From NCBI RefSeq assembly GCF_000004825.1, contig NW_008805073.1, positions 1,426,001-1,490,000 on the forward strand: a stretch of DNA of 64,000 bases. The letters are read 5' to 3'. The stretch is from Heterostelium album PN500 (lineage: Eukaryota; Evosea; Eumycetozoa; Acytosteliales; Acytosteliaceae). Position 1 is the stretch's first letter. Each line of letters opens with the position of its first letter. Of this stretch, positions 34,545 through 49,378 are shown piece by piece. Made by a program: the position numbers and the translations under genes. The notes under the pieces are model-generated. The model was not told the origin of the DNA. It was given only the letters and a program-made list of their open reading frames with translations, and did not search any database.

Positions 34545-37500
34545 ATGATAAACAGTAGTAGTCATCATATTCATAGTCAAAATCTTGAATCATCGGTCAG
34601 AGACATCCTCGATAGGAATTCAAATCCTGATTTGTCTTATGAGGAGTGGAGCCACTCGAAACAACAGATAAAGAATCTATGTGGTAACTTTGAATCTATT
34701 CCAACTAATTTGCGATTTCTTATTTGGAAAGTAATGTATCAATTAAAAACAAACAACCATAAAACAAACAACCACAAAAACAAAACAAAACTAACACTTT
34801 ATCAAATGAATGAATACTACTGCAGCATATAGTATGTCATAATAATTTGAATAGCAATGAATTGGTTATACCATCACTCAATGGAAGTAATGGACAGATT
34901 CAAACATCGATTCAATTGAATCAGTCGGTCGATGTCAAGCTGAATCTGTCAATGTCCAACAACAGCTATCATCCTACACCGATATTCCACAATGAAATGC
35001 TCAACAGAGACTGCACACATCTAGCAACCGAATACAAACTATTCGATCAAATCAGAATGTTTGTACGTCAAGATATACAAGGAAGTCAAAAGTTAAATGA
35101 ACAACATAACAATAATAGCAGCAGTAACAATGGTAATGGTAATGGTAATGGTAATGGTGATAGTGATTTCGTACCATCTTCAGAATTACTAGATTCATTG
35201 GATATCGATATGATATCGGAGCGGCTACAGCGATTCGTTAGAAACTTTTGTTTGACAACCTCCAGAGAGTATAGCATCAATGTGGCACAGCTGATATCAC
35301 CATTCGTTGTATTATCGTTTGCCGATGAGATCGTATCGAATCTCCGTGATCCCAATTTACCACAAAACTCTGAAGAAGACTGGATGAATCTAAGTATTAA
35401 AATAGTTGAGAATCTATCATTAAGTGGATTGTTACCTTATCCTTCTGCACATCCAATTCTATTGTAAGTTTTTTACAGAATATCTATATTATTATTTTTG
35501 ACAAAGCAGACAGACAGACAGACAGACAGACATTTTACTAACACAACTCAATCAATAACACAGATGTGATAGTGAAATGTTTAGAATATTATTATTATAT
35601 CACGATCCAATCTTATCATACTTTTTTGAACAAAGAAGTGTATTTACACAACTTTATTTCTATGAATGGGTAGGTTATCTTTTGATTCTATTCATTCATT
35701 CTCATAAATATTAACCTCTAGTCAATCAATATATTATTAGATTAATCATATGTTTTGTGGATGTACTGATTTAATGTTTTTAGTACAGTTGTGGGATATT
35801 CTGCTATTCCATGAGAATCAAGACTTCTATTTATATTTCTCAATGGCATTATTGAAATCAAAACGGTAATATCGTGCTATGATATATGTAAAGATGATTT
35901 TCTATTGATTATTAATATTAATTACTATTGAATAGTGAACAAATTCTAGCGATAAAAGGTACAGCAAAAGATATTCTAGCGGTATTGGATGAGAAGTCCA
36001 TTGCAACGAGTGTATCGAATCAGTCTAGACTACCAGGATTAATTAAACATGCAGAGATATTCAGAAAGTCAACACCGATTTCATTCTTGAGAAATTGGAA
36101 TAGATTCTATACCAGTTGCAAGCATCCAAGCGGACCAAGACTTGACACTATCAATCAGATCTACAATGAATATAAATATTCAATATGCATGGGTATCGAT
36201 GTTGAAGAAATGATTTTAAAGTCACCACTTGGAAAAGATCCTGTAAGTAAATAGAATACATAATAATACTATACAAAACAAATACTAACTCATTTAATTT
36301 CATTAATTTAGAAAATAAGAGAGAAATTACAATATTATATACAAGATGATGAACCTATTGAATGTAATTTGGTTGTATTTGATTGTAGACCATACAAGTA
36401 TTTCAAGAGTGGAAGATTCCCAAATGCAAATCATCTACCACCTGGCTTGCTAATTAGCCAGCCCGAAGAGTTTGACGGTGTCAAAAAGTCATTCCAAGAT
36501 ATCAAAGGTATTTCACATCTGGCATTCTATGATAATTGGTTCCAATTTAATACTCTACTTGAAAAGAATGATGCTGATACCAATGACAATGGTGACATGA
36601 ACATGAACATATTAAGATTCTTAAAAGAAGGTTTTCCATACATAAGTAAAGTTCCATCTGGTTTTAAAAGTATGTAAATTAATTCGTCAAATGATAATAA
36701 TGTTTAAAAAGGATATTGAATAATAATAATAACATCTTATTTATTTTTTAGAAATACATGATATTTTCTTGGCAAAAGGATTGGAATTAAATGTACATGA
36801 ATTCAATAGATGTCCAGTTTGTAATCCCGATGCTTTAAATAACCCATTGCCACCAAAATCTCAACCTAATTCACCTGTTGTTGTACAGCCAAAGAAGGAG
36901 AATTGGTTGATGAATAAATTCAAGATTGGACAAAGCAGAGATAAACAACCATCGACTCCAAACAAGTCTTCGCCCATCAATGTAACTCCACAGTCTTCAC
37001 CACAGCAATTTATTCACACATCGGCCAACAGCAACAACAATTCACCAGATACCAAAGATAGAAGTTTTACAATGGGAAGTTCACCACTAAATAAAAGTGG
37101 TGTTCGATCTATTATGTTGTCACCGACCAGACTGCTGGCTAGCAGTGGAGACAATCATCACAACGGAATGCCACACATCGGTGGCACCAACACCGTTCAC
37201 GACGAACGTTTCCATGCAGAGTACCAGCAGTTTGATAAAGAATTCCAAAAGACTGGAATGCAATTCCAAGTTGATTCCGACGACGATCAAGAACCCGATG
37301 ATTTCAAGAACAACCCGAGATTCTATTACTTTGGATCGTTGGCGGATATCGATGATGAAGGTGGTCACTATTATCGCGATTACAATACACTGTTGATTCC
37401 CAACCCAGTGTTTGACGCCGACCGCGAAGTCAAGGTGCGCAAGCAGATCGAGGAGAGTCTCAAGGAGTATCGTGGAATCGATGAATGGCTGGAAGGCGAT

Positions 37501-37851
37501 CACTTTATTTACGAGTGTGCCGAGTACACCACTGAGTCGATCAACACCAAGTGCTATGCCATCGTGACAGAGGATACATTTATGGTGCTAAAGGAGCATC
37601 CGTCGTGTGGTGGCTACGTAAAAGAAGATTGTAAATATAGTTTAGCACAAATCCAATTCAATCCAAGCAACCCAGCAATATTAGAATTCGATTTACATTT
37701 TGACAACAACAGCAACAACAAAATCAATGAGAGCCAACCAACAGAGCAAAGAAAACAATTTTTATTCGGGGATGTAGAAACTATAAATTCAATTCAAAAA
37801 CGATCAACTAAATTAAAACTGAAATCACCACCTACAATAACTCAACATTAA
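34545..37851 (+). CDS. TBC1D23 homolog (TBC, rhodanese, C-terminal PH-like)
   Basis: In animals this trans-Golgi protein tethers endosome-derived vesicles by binding golgins and the FAM21/WASH complex. Seven exons: 34545..34730, 34826..35463, 35564..35669, 35741..35865, 35936..36242, 36312..36669, 36752..37851 (939 aa). The TBC domain spans about residues 20-440. Recognisable parts are YEEWSHSKQQIKNL, PILSYFFEQRSVF, and the helix LMFLVQLWDILLF. No canonical IxxDxxR catalytic finger was recognised, as in the catalytically dead animal protein. The rhodanese-like domain (about 460-580) contains LVVFDCRPYKYFKSGRFPNA. The last third is Ser/Asn-rich and ends in the PH-like region. Human TBC1D23 is 699 aa; the excess is low complexity. 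Confidence 0.85.
35507..35531 (+). repeat. (GACA)n microsatellite in an intron
   Basis: Six GACA units inside the second intron of the TBC1D23 gene. It is the only GC-containing tetranucleotide repeat of note in the window besides (GATT)n. Confidence 0.8.
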
Positions 37852-39347
37852 ATCAAATAAATTATGTATAAAAATTTTTAATAACCAAAGTAATTTTTGA
37901 TTATTGAAATACATTCATTGGTGATTCAATTTAAGTGAACTTCGTATTATTGTTAAAATTGTGATCTAATTTTTCTGTATATTTTAATCTTTGATTTATT
38001 TGATGTTTTACTAATTTCTTTACTCAAAGCTGTTAAAATTGAAATTTCTATAATTGGATTTTAAGATTTAATAATAAATTTATTTATTTATAAAAGAAAT
38101 ATAAGTTGTCTCATGACTGTTTACAGATTTTTTTTTTTGTTTTATATTTTAAAATACATCTTTCGATATCATTTAAAATATTCATATTAATTTAGAATTG
38201 TAACGTTACAAATTAATTAATTGGTCATCTTTATTGTTAAATAGAGGATTATAAACTTTTTTTAAATCAAAAAATATATTTTCCTCAAATAATAATTAGC
38301 TAATTTTAAATCAAAACAAATTATCTTTTAAAGAATAAGTTTATTAATAAATTATTAATATTAAATAAAGTTTAAAGAAATTTTAATTTTAAGGATATTG
38401 ATATGTGTTAAAAGCAATGAATGGTAACGTTATTGTGTATCGTTCACAAATTTTAAACAAATTTTAAAATAGAAAACAATTAATTGTTATTTTTTGAATA
38501 AAAAAAAGATAATTTGTTTAAAAATACGAAATCTTAATTATAACTATTGAGATAATATATTTTAATTAAAATATCAAAATTTATATTCATTACAGTTAAT
38601 TATTAAAGAAAAGTTTAGTTTTTGGATTTTTTTCTAAAAAATATTTATTTTGGAAATAAATAATTAATCGTGTATCCACCAATAATTTTAATTATAAGTA
38701 TAAAAACTATTTATTTTATAGTTTCTGTTATATTTTATAGTTTATTTGTAAAAGTTTTATATAATTTGGATAAAGTTATGGAAAGATATATTTGATTTTA
38801 TGATTTTGTAGAAATAATATTATTTTTTGTACCATTAATTTTTTTGAAAAAAATTTATCCTCATAGCCCAAAATATTTATAGAAATAAAAAAAAAAGATA
38901 AATCGATGTTACAGGTAGAAAGTTTTGAGTGAAATGAATGGAATATTCATTATTTCCAGAGTGTCGTTGGATCGGAAATTTAGATTGATCAATATATTTG
39001 CTCATCTTTGCATTTGCTGATTATTGTTTTTGCTATTATTATTTTGTTTTTTGGGGTTTAAAAGATAGGCTTGGTGATTACCATTTTGTATGATTAAATT
39101 TGAATTGTGGCGCGATATCATTTGTTGTATTGCGATTGGGATTTTGAAAGAAACCAAATATTATTCCAATTATTCTGTATTTAATTTGAAATCATTCTTT
39201 ATATTTTCTTGTGAATTCCACTATAAATACTGGTTATTTGTTGTTGATTTTTCATTTCACAAACAATTATACAAATAAAATTTGTTATATAAATAAATAA
39301 TACTTATCTTTTCAAATCCAACATATTTAATTTAATAAATATTGAAA
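37852..39347. other. Intergenic region, 1.5 kb
   Basis: Extremely AT-rich between TBC1D23 and the histone H3 variant, with no convincing coding segment. A 62-codon frame at 39090-39278 looks like chance. The last 60 bp before 39348 are A/T with no clear histone-type element. Confidence 0.4.
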
Positions 39348-40101
<754 letters not shown>

Positions 40102-41182
40102 CCTGTTTATTTGAATATTAATGTTAAAATAATATTAATTGTGTACAACAATAACTATATATGATTGAAATCAATCATGTTTTGTTTTTTTTTTTTTTTT
40201 TAATCTAAAAATAAATAAATAAATAAATAAAATTAATTTAAATTTCCAAAAAAAAAAAAAAGGGGGTGAACCTCAATTCAATTATTTTGCGATAAAACAT
40301 AAAAAATCACCATTTCTCATAAAAATGACTTCAACTTTACTTAAAACTATACAAAGAGAATACAATATTATTCAACAAGAGTTTGTCTGGGCTGTCCAAT
40401 AGGGAGAGGGTGAATTTCGCATTGGAAGATTGTTTTAAAAGATAAAGGGGTTGCTAATATCTATGGGCTAGATTATAAGTACATTAGCAAGCATAAAAGT
40501 AGATCAATACAAAGGGTATTGTTTAAACAATGGATCACAAAAAGAGAGAAGATCGCTCTAAGAGGTATTGTGAGCTTTCAGGAAAGACTATCCCAAGTCA
40601 AACAAAGAAAGGTAAAGATCATCGATAAGAATCTGATCAAATCAAAACAAGAAAATGAGCAACCACTGGTGGATAGCTAAGCTAGATTATATATATGAGA
40701 AAGATGTTTCATTAGACAACACACATTAAAAGGGTGAGTTGTTTGTCCATGAAATGAATATCTATCATTGATATCAAATCAGCTCGCAGTACCAACATTA
40801 CTCAATGCTTGTTTGTTGAGTCAGTAGCGCATACCTTTTTTAACAGAAATGCAAGTGTTCTATCTATTTAGGGCGACAACAGTCCAACATTGGATATTTT
40901 ATTCCTAATCCAAGTGGTACAGCATTTTGTACCAGATAGTATCACAAAAAATTAAAAATTTATTTTTATTTTTTTATATTATTAAAGATATATTAGATTA
41001 ACCTAAATGGTAATAACTAAATAAATAAAATAATTGTTTATAATATATTATTAAAGGGTAACCAAAAAATTCTTTGAAAATAATAATTGTTTATTTTTCT
41101 GTAATGAGCACACATCCACATTTATATAATTAAAAATAACCTATTGATTTTGCTGAATGCTTTCATTAGGAAAGATAATAAT
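40102..41182. other. Intergenic region with decayed coding-like island
   Basis: Region between the H3 variant and WAPL. 40265-40945 is distinctly less AT-rich than its flanks and holds the coding-like frames listed separately. The rest is A/T-rich with a TATA-like element before WAPL. Confidence 0.4.
40325..40680 (+). pseudogene. Decayed coding island, unknown
   Basis: Two open frames sit side by side. ATG at 40325 gives 25 residues (MTSTLLKTIQREYNIIQQEF) ending at 40402. A second frame, one base offset, runs 40414..40680 for 88 codons with no start: about WKIVLKDKGVANIYGLDY, then SRSIQRVLFKQWITK and a basic, Lys-rich end. Codon use and basic composition look like real protein. No family is recognised. 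A short intron, a broken gene, or a mobile-element remnant would all fit. A third frame with FIPNPSGTAF near 40905-40940 may belong to the same relic. Confidence 0.35.
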
Positions 41183-44100
41183 ATGTCACAGTCTTTTCAA
41201 TCACCATCACAAAAGACAGACTCGATCAATAACAACAACAACAACAACAGCATCAACAATAGTAACAATAACAACAGTAGCTTAAGTTTTTGGAGTAGAG
41301 CATCTTCAACATCATCTTCCTCCTCTTCCTCGTATACATTATCATCTTCAAACTCAAAGTGGCAATTCAATAAAAGAAAGATCACAACTGATACAACTAC
41401 CTCTACCACCACCTCTACTACAACTACTACCACTACAACTGTAGAACATAATAATAGTAATAGTCTTAGTGATAACAATAGCAACAGTAGGTATTATAAT
41501 ATTTTAATAATCAATCTTACACTCTATTAATGATTGAATATTTTAGGTAGTACACCAAAGTCAACACTTACACTTCTACAAAGATTAAGTAATCTTAGAA
41601 ATCTGACAAACAACAACAATAATAGTAGTAGTTTGACGAGTAACAAGAAAATTGAAACATCAAATGTTTTAGAGAGTACTAAAGATGAAGTGGTTCAACC
41701 AATAGCAAAGATTTCGAATGAAATTAGTAGTAGTAGTAATAATCATGATAGAAACAATAGGAGTGATAATACTATCATTTGTAATGATGATAGTCTGACA
41801 CAACCAGATGAATATTCAAGTACATCTTTAGATAATAATAGCAATAATAATAATAATAATGGTGGTGGCGAAGAGAGTAGTATAGTAAAAAAGGAAACTA
41901 AACAATCATCATTCGATGATTTCGATTTATATGAGGTGGAAGAAGAAGAATCTAGACCGAAACCACCACCAAAGAAATCGAAATCAGAGATCATTTTACC
42001 GGATAAACCGTCTATCGTTAAAACAGTAAAGAGTTCACCTTTACCCAAAAGTAGATCGAAATCAACAATATCCTCAAGTCAATCTCCTTCAACATCCTCT
42101 TCATTATCTTCAACTACAATAAGCAATACACCAACCAGATCTAGATCTAAATCAAAACTAAACAAATCAATCGATCAAATTGAAATTGATAAACCAGATA
42201 AGAAACCAACAACCACAACAACAACAACAAAGAGGAAAAAGACAACATCCGCAAAAAGTAAAAAGAAGGCAAACAGCAATAAGGAGGATGAAGATCCATC
42301 TTCAGATGGTAAAGAAAACAGTGATAGTTCATATGTATCAGTAACAGCGAGGATTTTGAAATCAAAGAAATCGAATGTAAATAAGCGATCGAAACAATCT
42401 TTAAAGATGAGTTCTGGGGAATTCGATGATAGTGATAATGATGATAAATATGATGATAACGATATTAATCATTATGATAAAGAGTGTGTTAATGCCAGCT
42501 ATAGCGACGACGACGACGATGATGATCATGACAACGATAGTAATTGGTCATCTCAGCAACAGATCGAAGAAATATCATTCGATAGTGAGGAGAGCGAGTT
42601 GTGTAGATCGCTTCAATCCGATCAACCTAAAGTAGTACTCAGTAGTCTACTTGATATTGCTAGTAGACTTGTATCTGACACACACGCTACATCACTCTCA
42701 CTTCGTTCACTCAATCTAATGTCAGATCTAAACGATTCACTTTTAGGATTGACCAATAGTGTAAACAACAACAACAACAATAATAATAATAACAGTAATA
42801 ATAATAACAACGATAATGTTTCAAATAATAACAATAGTAATAATACCGATTCAAATAAAAATAGACCAATATTGAATAGTGAAGATCTGTATCAACAGTT
42901 TCTTTCTGTATCTACAGATACCACTTCTACTTCCACCGCTACCTCTTTATCTCAACAACAATCATCACAACAATCACCTACATTAGGTTCATCAAATAAT
43001 AGTAGCAAGAGAGTAAAGAGATCTTCTTCATTGGGATCAATTAAAGATGGTGGACATGATGGATTACAAAACAATGCAATTAGTCCAATTAAGATGAGCC
43101 AGAGTCATAAATGGTGTAAGTTCTCACCACAGGAATATAGAGATGTTAATTTGTCAGCTTGTTTCATATACTATGCATTGTCCTGTCAACACTCCAACCT
43201 CGATCACTTTACACCAGAGACACTGAGGTATCTACTTGACCAAGCCACTGTAATTCCAGAGAACTACCAAGTCGAATACTTTACGACACCAACGAAACTA
43301 CCGAAATCACCAAAGTCACCTGGTGGTAGAAGATTAAATTCTACACATGTATGTAATTCTAATATTTTTACATTTATATACATCTTAACACTAACATACA
43401 AACAAATGTACATTTAAACATTTAAAAATCAAGTGTACAGCAATTAATAATTTGTTTCAAAACTATGTTGGAGACACTGCTAGAGCATCGTCTTCGGTAT
43501 CATCGATTGCAATTATGACACTTGCACAGCTGATATCGCACAAGCACTTTAGCAATGCTCTGAGGAATCAGTATAGAGATTACGATATATTGGAAGGTCT
43601 AATTAAACTACTATCTAAATATACATTATATTTGAATCCATTGATAGAAGTATGTATAACAATCAAAAACAACCATTGGTATATGAAACTAACTATTGTT
43701 GATTTAGACAACTTCTGTATCACCTAAATTCATTGGAAACATAGAGAGAATATTAAAGATCATGGAAGAGTGTGTAGCTGAGAACAAACTAAATAGAGCA
43801 CACATAAGTTCAATAAGATCTTCACTTTCTATATTCATTACATTGATATCATATTTACAAAGTATGTTGTTCTTAATAATAATAATTACAAATACTAATT
43901 ACTTATTAATAACTTATATATATATAATACAGATTTGATGGTTAAATATAAAGAAAGATTAAGTGGAATAGATATTAGAATTGGAGGTACTGAGTGTATC
44001 ATGTCGATACTTAACTTTCTTTTAAATATGACTCATAATAATCGATTAAGTTCGAGTATCATCGGATCATTAGACTCTCCCTATAAATATGAATCAAAAG

Positions 44101-44969
44101 AAAGAATAGAAATAGTTGATAATGTTAGTGATTATATAGATAATATATCAAAGAATATTAATATTAATAATAATAATAATAATAGTAATAATAATAATAA
44201 TAAATCATTAACACCAAAAAAGATATTATATCTAAGTCAAATGGCAAGTTGTAAACACTTTGGTATTCAAACGGTTATCAATTTGCTCAAGATAGAGGTA
44301 CCAGAGAAGTTTGATATTGCGCAACTCTCTGTGACTCTCTTAGTCAATCTGGTGGAGAACAATCCAGAGAATCGAGAGAGATTCCGTTCGAATCAAGGTG
44401 CCATCGAATCGATTCTAAATATCTATATGTGGAGAACATCTGAGCGTACACTCACTCGATTCACCTCAAAGACCCAAGAAAAAGTGGCTTCGTCGTATCT
44501 GGTTATTCTAATTGGATTTCTGGTGAAAGACAACCCTACCAACCGGAAGATTGTCGACACCATGCTGCCTAGTGACCGGTCGTACCTGCCCATGGTTAAT
44601 CTACTGAAAGATTTCATCCTATTCCAAGGTGGCAATGGAATTCTATCAAAGGAAATCTATAAGATTTGTGATAATCTAATAACAGATGTATTCTTAAAAG
44701 AGACTGCAACTACTATGTCAACAAAGCAAAAAGAGAATGAAGAGAAATCAGATACTACCATTCAACAGCAACAACAACAACAACCTACACAATCTGAAAT
44801 TCAATCAGCACTTAAAGACTATATTGAATTCAAGAATAAGTTTGAAGAGAAATATCGATATGGTGCATACGATCAAGAATCAGATAGTGATGGTGATGAT
44901 AAAGATAAATCAAAAGAAACAACCAAATCTACAACATCAAAAACAACAACAAAATTACAAATAAACTAA
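41183..44969 (+). CDS. WAPL cohesin-release factor
   Basis: Opens the SMC3/kleisin gate and removes cohesin from chromatin. Five exons: 41183..41486, 41547..43352, 43441..43649, 43708..43861, 43933..44969 (1169 aa). The first about 450 residues are disordered, with Ser, Asn, Asp and Lys runs. The conserved helical WAPL domain starts near VVLSSLLDIASRLVSD (residue about 460). Later come LAQLISHKHFSNALRNQYRD, FDIAQLSVTLLVNLVENNPENR, and near the end VASSYLVILIGFLVKDN and LPMVNLLKDFILFQ, which line up with the C-terminal WAPL signature. The gene structure was fixed by frame continuity; exon 2 end at 43352 rather than 43348 is required by phase. The upstream in-frame TTG region is non-coding. Confidence 0.85.
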
Positions 44970-47620
44970 TTTGGTTAATTAAATTAAAATTAAAGGTAAA
45001 GTTGTTTTAATTATTAAAGAGTTTCGATTCTAAAATGTTAAGTTTGAACAACAATTTAATTCATGGAAGGACTTTAATCAATCAATCTTATCTAATAATT
45101 TAAAATAAACACACAGTGTGTACTTTAAGACTTTAGAGTGAAATTGTATTATTAGATTCCAGTTTTGTGAATAGTTTTCTACTCCCACTCTTTGGTGAAT
45201 CAATGGGAAGCCACCTGACCCACATCATATTTTTTTGGAGTGCCCACTAATTTTTTTCGATTATTTTCAAGTTTTTTTTTGGTTATTGTAATTGTGTGTG
45301 TGATTAACAAAAACATGAATCGAATCGAAGATTTGGGATAGATTGATTTCTTTGATTATTGATTTTTTATTAAATTTTTATTTAATTAAAAATAAAAAAA
45401 AGGTTATTATGTTTTATGCAAACAAACCAACACCATTGATTATCTCCCTGATTAAACATAGCAAACAAAAAAAAAAACAGCACTCGTTTACAGATTTATT
45501 TGTTAATTGACTAAAGATTTTTAGAGTAATACATAAAATAATAATAATTAAAAGTAATCTATCTATAATAGAAATAATAATATCTTAATTCGTAACGAAA
45601 CACTAAACTATTTATGACATTTAAAAGAAAAGAAAAATAGTAAGTGATGTTTGAACATGATTTACTTTTTGGTTTTTTAATTTTGCTTTGGAAAATTAAA
45701 AGTGAAATTATAAGAAATGAAATGGTAGAGAATATTAAAGATAGGTTATAAAGATAACCATGTTTTATTGGTTATTTGTTTGTTGGTTTCTCCATACCAT
45801 TTCAAAGATGTGTGTATGTTGTTTATTTTATTATTGTGTATTCACCACTATCTTTTACCACCATCACCAAACACAATTCCACATTCATTGTATTTTTTGT
45901 GGGTGTGGTAATAAAGGTGGGGAATGTGTTATTTTATTTTATTTTATTTTATCTGTAGATAAAAAAAAAACAATTAATAATATTGCACAAACTATTATTG
46001 GATGGACATTAAATTTGGAAAAAATAAATAAATAGATTGAGTGTTTGTTTGTTTTAAAATATTAGTGACATTATATTAATTAAAGTTTTGTGAGAATATA
46101 GTCAAACAGTCACAAAAAATGAAATTAACAACTAACAAACTATCATTAACTTCCCACACATTATCAACCCACCCAATATCACACCGAAATGAACAAGTTC
46201 ATTCCTATTAGTCAAGCAAACAAACAACAATGCAAAAAAAAAAAAACCAAAAACCAATCATCCGTCATCAATCACCTATCATCTACCCAATTCCCCATTC
46301 ATTCCCACCCCCAAATTACATACTGTTAGAGATATAACATTTTTCATTTCCTTTGCTTTCCTTTTATTCATTCATCAGACCAATATAATAATGTGAAATC
46401 ATTTCCTCAATTCCTTTATTGTTTTCGAATGGTGTGCAATTATAATTATTAACATCCTATATAAAATATGTGTATGTATGTATCTATCGCAGCAAAGCAA
46501 AAACATCTATATTAGTGAATATAAATGTGTGCTATTAATACTTTTTGTTTAAAATTACCTTTGAAATTTTAAATAAAATTGAATCAAAAGTGTTGAAAGT
46601 GTATTGCTAGCAACCATTATCTCATCATCATCTTTATTATTATTATAATAAACAAATTTTATTTTGAATTGAAAATTAGTATTAACAGCAAATATATCAT
46701 TTATAAAACAAAGAAAAGCAAAGTAGCAAAGTTTAGCAAAACAAAAACACAAACAAAATCTAGTTTACATTAATATATAATTACCATACATCATCTTCAA
46801 AAGTAGTATCATAATCGTTGCTAACAACAACAATAACAACAATAACAACAATAATAATATGTTATAATTATTGTTCATTCCCTTCCCTCTTTCCATAAAT
46901 TTTTTTTTTTTGTCAGCTTACATAGCAAATTGTATCAGTTTATCAAGTTGCAACTAGTTTATTTTTAATTCACTTAGTTATATTTTATTTTATTTATTTA
47001 TTTATTTGTTTGTTTGTTCAACAACATATGAGATTATAGTAATTTGTGAACAGTTCTTCTATTTTATTTATATGATCTTATACCCTACACCTCTTACTCA
47101 ACAACATTGACAAATAAGAGGACACAACCAATTCAAATACAATCACATTCACATATATACACAACGATACAGTGAAAACAGCAATATATCTGATATTGTC
47201 TTTTCGTCACCAGATAATATAATATCAAACACTCACTAGCAAAAAAAAACCACTAACATCACAACAACTGAACAGGTTAACCCGTTTTTTTACACTATTT
47301 ATTTTAAAACATCTATCATTCACTTGTATATCACATATATATATATATCAGTTCAATATCAATAATAGTTACTAACAATTTATAATAATTGAAACATTCA
47401 GATAAATACATTAAAACAATATCTAATAATCAATAGGTCAGGTTGAATACATACTTGTTATCTTCATTTTAATTAAAATTAAATCATATCATTTTCATAC
47501 AATCAATCAATTAGCCAATTCAAACCAATCAATTAAATTAAATTCAATTCAATCAGTTAGTTATATTAGTATTCTAAATTAATAGAGTAAAAGAAAAAGA
47601 AATACAAAGTTTTATAAAGA
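44970..47620. promoter_or_regulatory. Long intergenic region with G-rich and C-rich boxes
   Basis: 2.65 kb, the largest gap here, upstream of the RhoGAP gene. G-rich boxes GTGGGTGTGGT (about 45898-45909) and AAAGGTGGGGAATGTG (about 45915-45930) and a C-rich stretch ATTCCCACCCCC (about 46303-46314) resemble GBF-type G-boxes in both orientations. Many ORFs of 60-90 codons here are low complexity and unlike proteins. A long complex promoter for a developmental gene is an inference. Confidence 0.45.
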
Positions 47621-49279
47621 ATGAAATTTGGAAAAAAGAAAGAGAAGGAAGAAGACTCTCTAAGTCCAAGTAAGAAGGAAAAGAAGGAAAAGAAAGAAAA
47701 GGATAAAAAGGAATAAAAAGAGTAAAAAAGATGGTAGCAATGATTCATCGTCTGCAACCAGTACAGCAGCATCACCACAACCACCAACGAATGTCAGTGC
47801 ACCCAGTGGAAAGGTGTTTGGATCTAGACTGATAGACAACATGGAGATACCACCAATCATTATTCAAACCATAGAGTATTTAGAAGCGAATGCACTTCAA
47901 ACTCCTGGAATATTCAGAGAGAGTGGATCACAACAACAGATCATGCAATATCGTACATTGTTCGAACAGGAGAAGCCAGTGGTTTTCCAACCTCACGAAT
48001 GTCATGTCGTTGCATCCATCCTTAAATTATATCTTCGTGGACTGCAAGACCCACTTTTATCTTTTGAAAATGTATGCTTAAACATTACATATACTCATCA
48101 TTCACAGTTGACTAAAACTCCTGATTTAAATTTAGTATAATATGTTTGTTGCATGTGAATCTATCAATGATGAGAAGGTTAAGCTTGAAGTTGTAAAGAA
48201 AGTCTTGAAGTCTTTTGCCATTGACCAATCTAAAGGTCTTAAAGTATATATTTGAATTCTTGGTTAAAGTTGTTGCTAATTCCGAAACCAACAAGATGAC
48301 TACTGATTCATGTATGTATAAACAAAGTTTAGATTATACAATTGATAATCAATGCCTGTTTTTTATTAATATAATTGTTATTTTATTATTGCTAGTGAGT
48401 GTTGTATTTTTACCAACAATTTTAAGACCAGAAGCACATACCGATCAAGAGGTACTACAATTCACAGTTGAAGACTCAAAGAGCACAAAGACATTGATGG
48501 CGACCATCATTTGCAACTATGAAAGCATCTTTGAAGACAACAGTCTGTTTGTTAGAACCAGACAGACCAGAGCAATCACAGAGTTCTGTACTACCAATCC
48601 ACACGTTAAATATCCACAGCAATTAAATAAAGCACCATTACCACCTCCACCAACTCTTTCCATTTCACCGGGCAACTCATCGGCATCAACACCTTCACTC
48701 ATCAGTCCAAGAACAATATCCATCCCAACACCGTCGCCATTACCAGCCATCCCAATTCCAAACAACAACAGTCTGAGTAATACATCACCCAATATAACAC
48801 CAAGCTCAACACCAACATCTAGCGCACCATCTACACCATCTTCATCATCACTACTCATCGCAACAACAACAGCTACTGCCTCCACTTCACCACCACCACC
48901 ACCAACATCATCGCCAGCATCGACTACATTTACTTCACCACCACCATTTTTAGAGATACCAACTTCAGTACCATTTACACTTCCACCAATACCATCAAGT
49001 CATAGCAACAGTACATTATCAATACCAACCTCATCTTTACCACCATCTACACAAACACCACTTTCACCGACACCCAACGCAACAGAAGAACCAAAAAAAT
49101 CACTTCCAGCACTTCCCGACAAACGAAATAATTTAAAAACACCACCACCTTTACCCGCCAAACCACCAACTCTTTTTGTACCCAAACCTTTGCCAAGAGT
49201 AGGTGAGGCACCCGGATATAATAATAAATGGTTTGGTGAGCCGGAAACAAGACCACGATCAAGTACAACAGCTGTCTAA
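47621..49279 (+). CDS. RhoGAP-domain protein with proline-rich tail, frame disturbed twice
   Basis: GTPase-activating protein for Rho/Rac. Start at 47621 ([19 protein letters not shown], basic). RhoGAP begins at FGSRLIDN, with [13 protein letters not shown], then the arginine-finger loop [26 protein letters not shown], the helix [12 protein letters not shown] and the conserved [10 protein letters not shown]. Exons fit 47621..48078, about 48150..48311, 48396..49279. The frame shifts twice: one extra T at 47714 in a Lys codon run, and one extra T in the TTTT at 48213-48216, interrupting KSLPLTNLK. Removing either T restores homologous sequence. The tail (after residue 240) is Pro/Ser/Thr-rich with SH3-binding runs ([14 protein letters not shown]). 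Either two sequencing errors or a young pseudogene. Confidence 0.75.
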
Positions 49280-49378
49280 TCGAGACAAAAAATCTTAATA
49301 AACAAACAATTTATTTATAAAATTAAGAAAATTATCAATTTTAATTGTCAACGATTGGGATTTATTAAAAATTTAATT

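Noticed and set aside
39090-39278. 62-codon frame upstream of the H3 variant
   Set aside because: AT-rich, aromatic-rich chance frame.
45760-46035. 91-codon plus frame with CCVCC-like Cys
   Set aside because: Overlaps G-rich and T-rich DNA; no signal or domain and no neighbours in frame.
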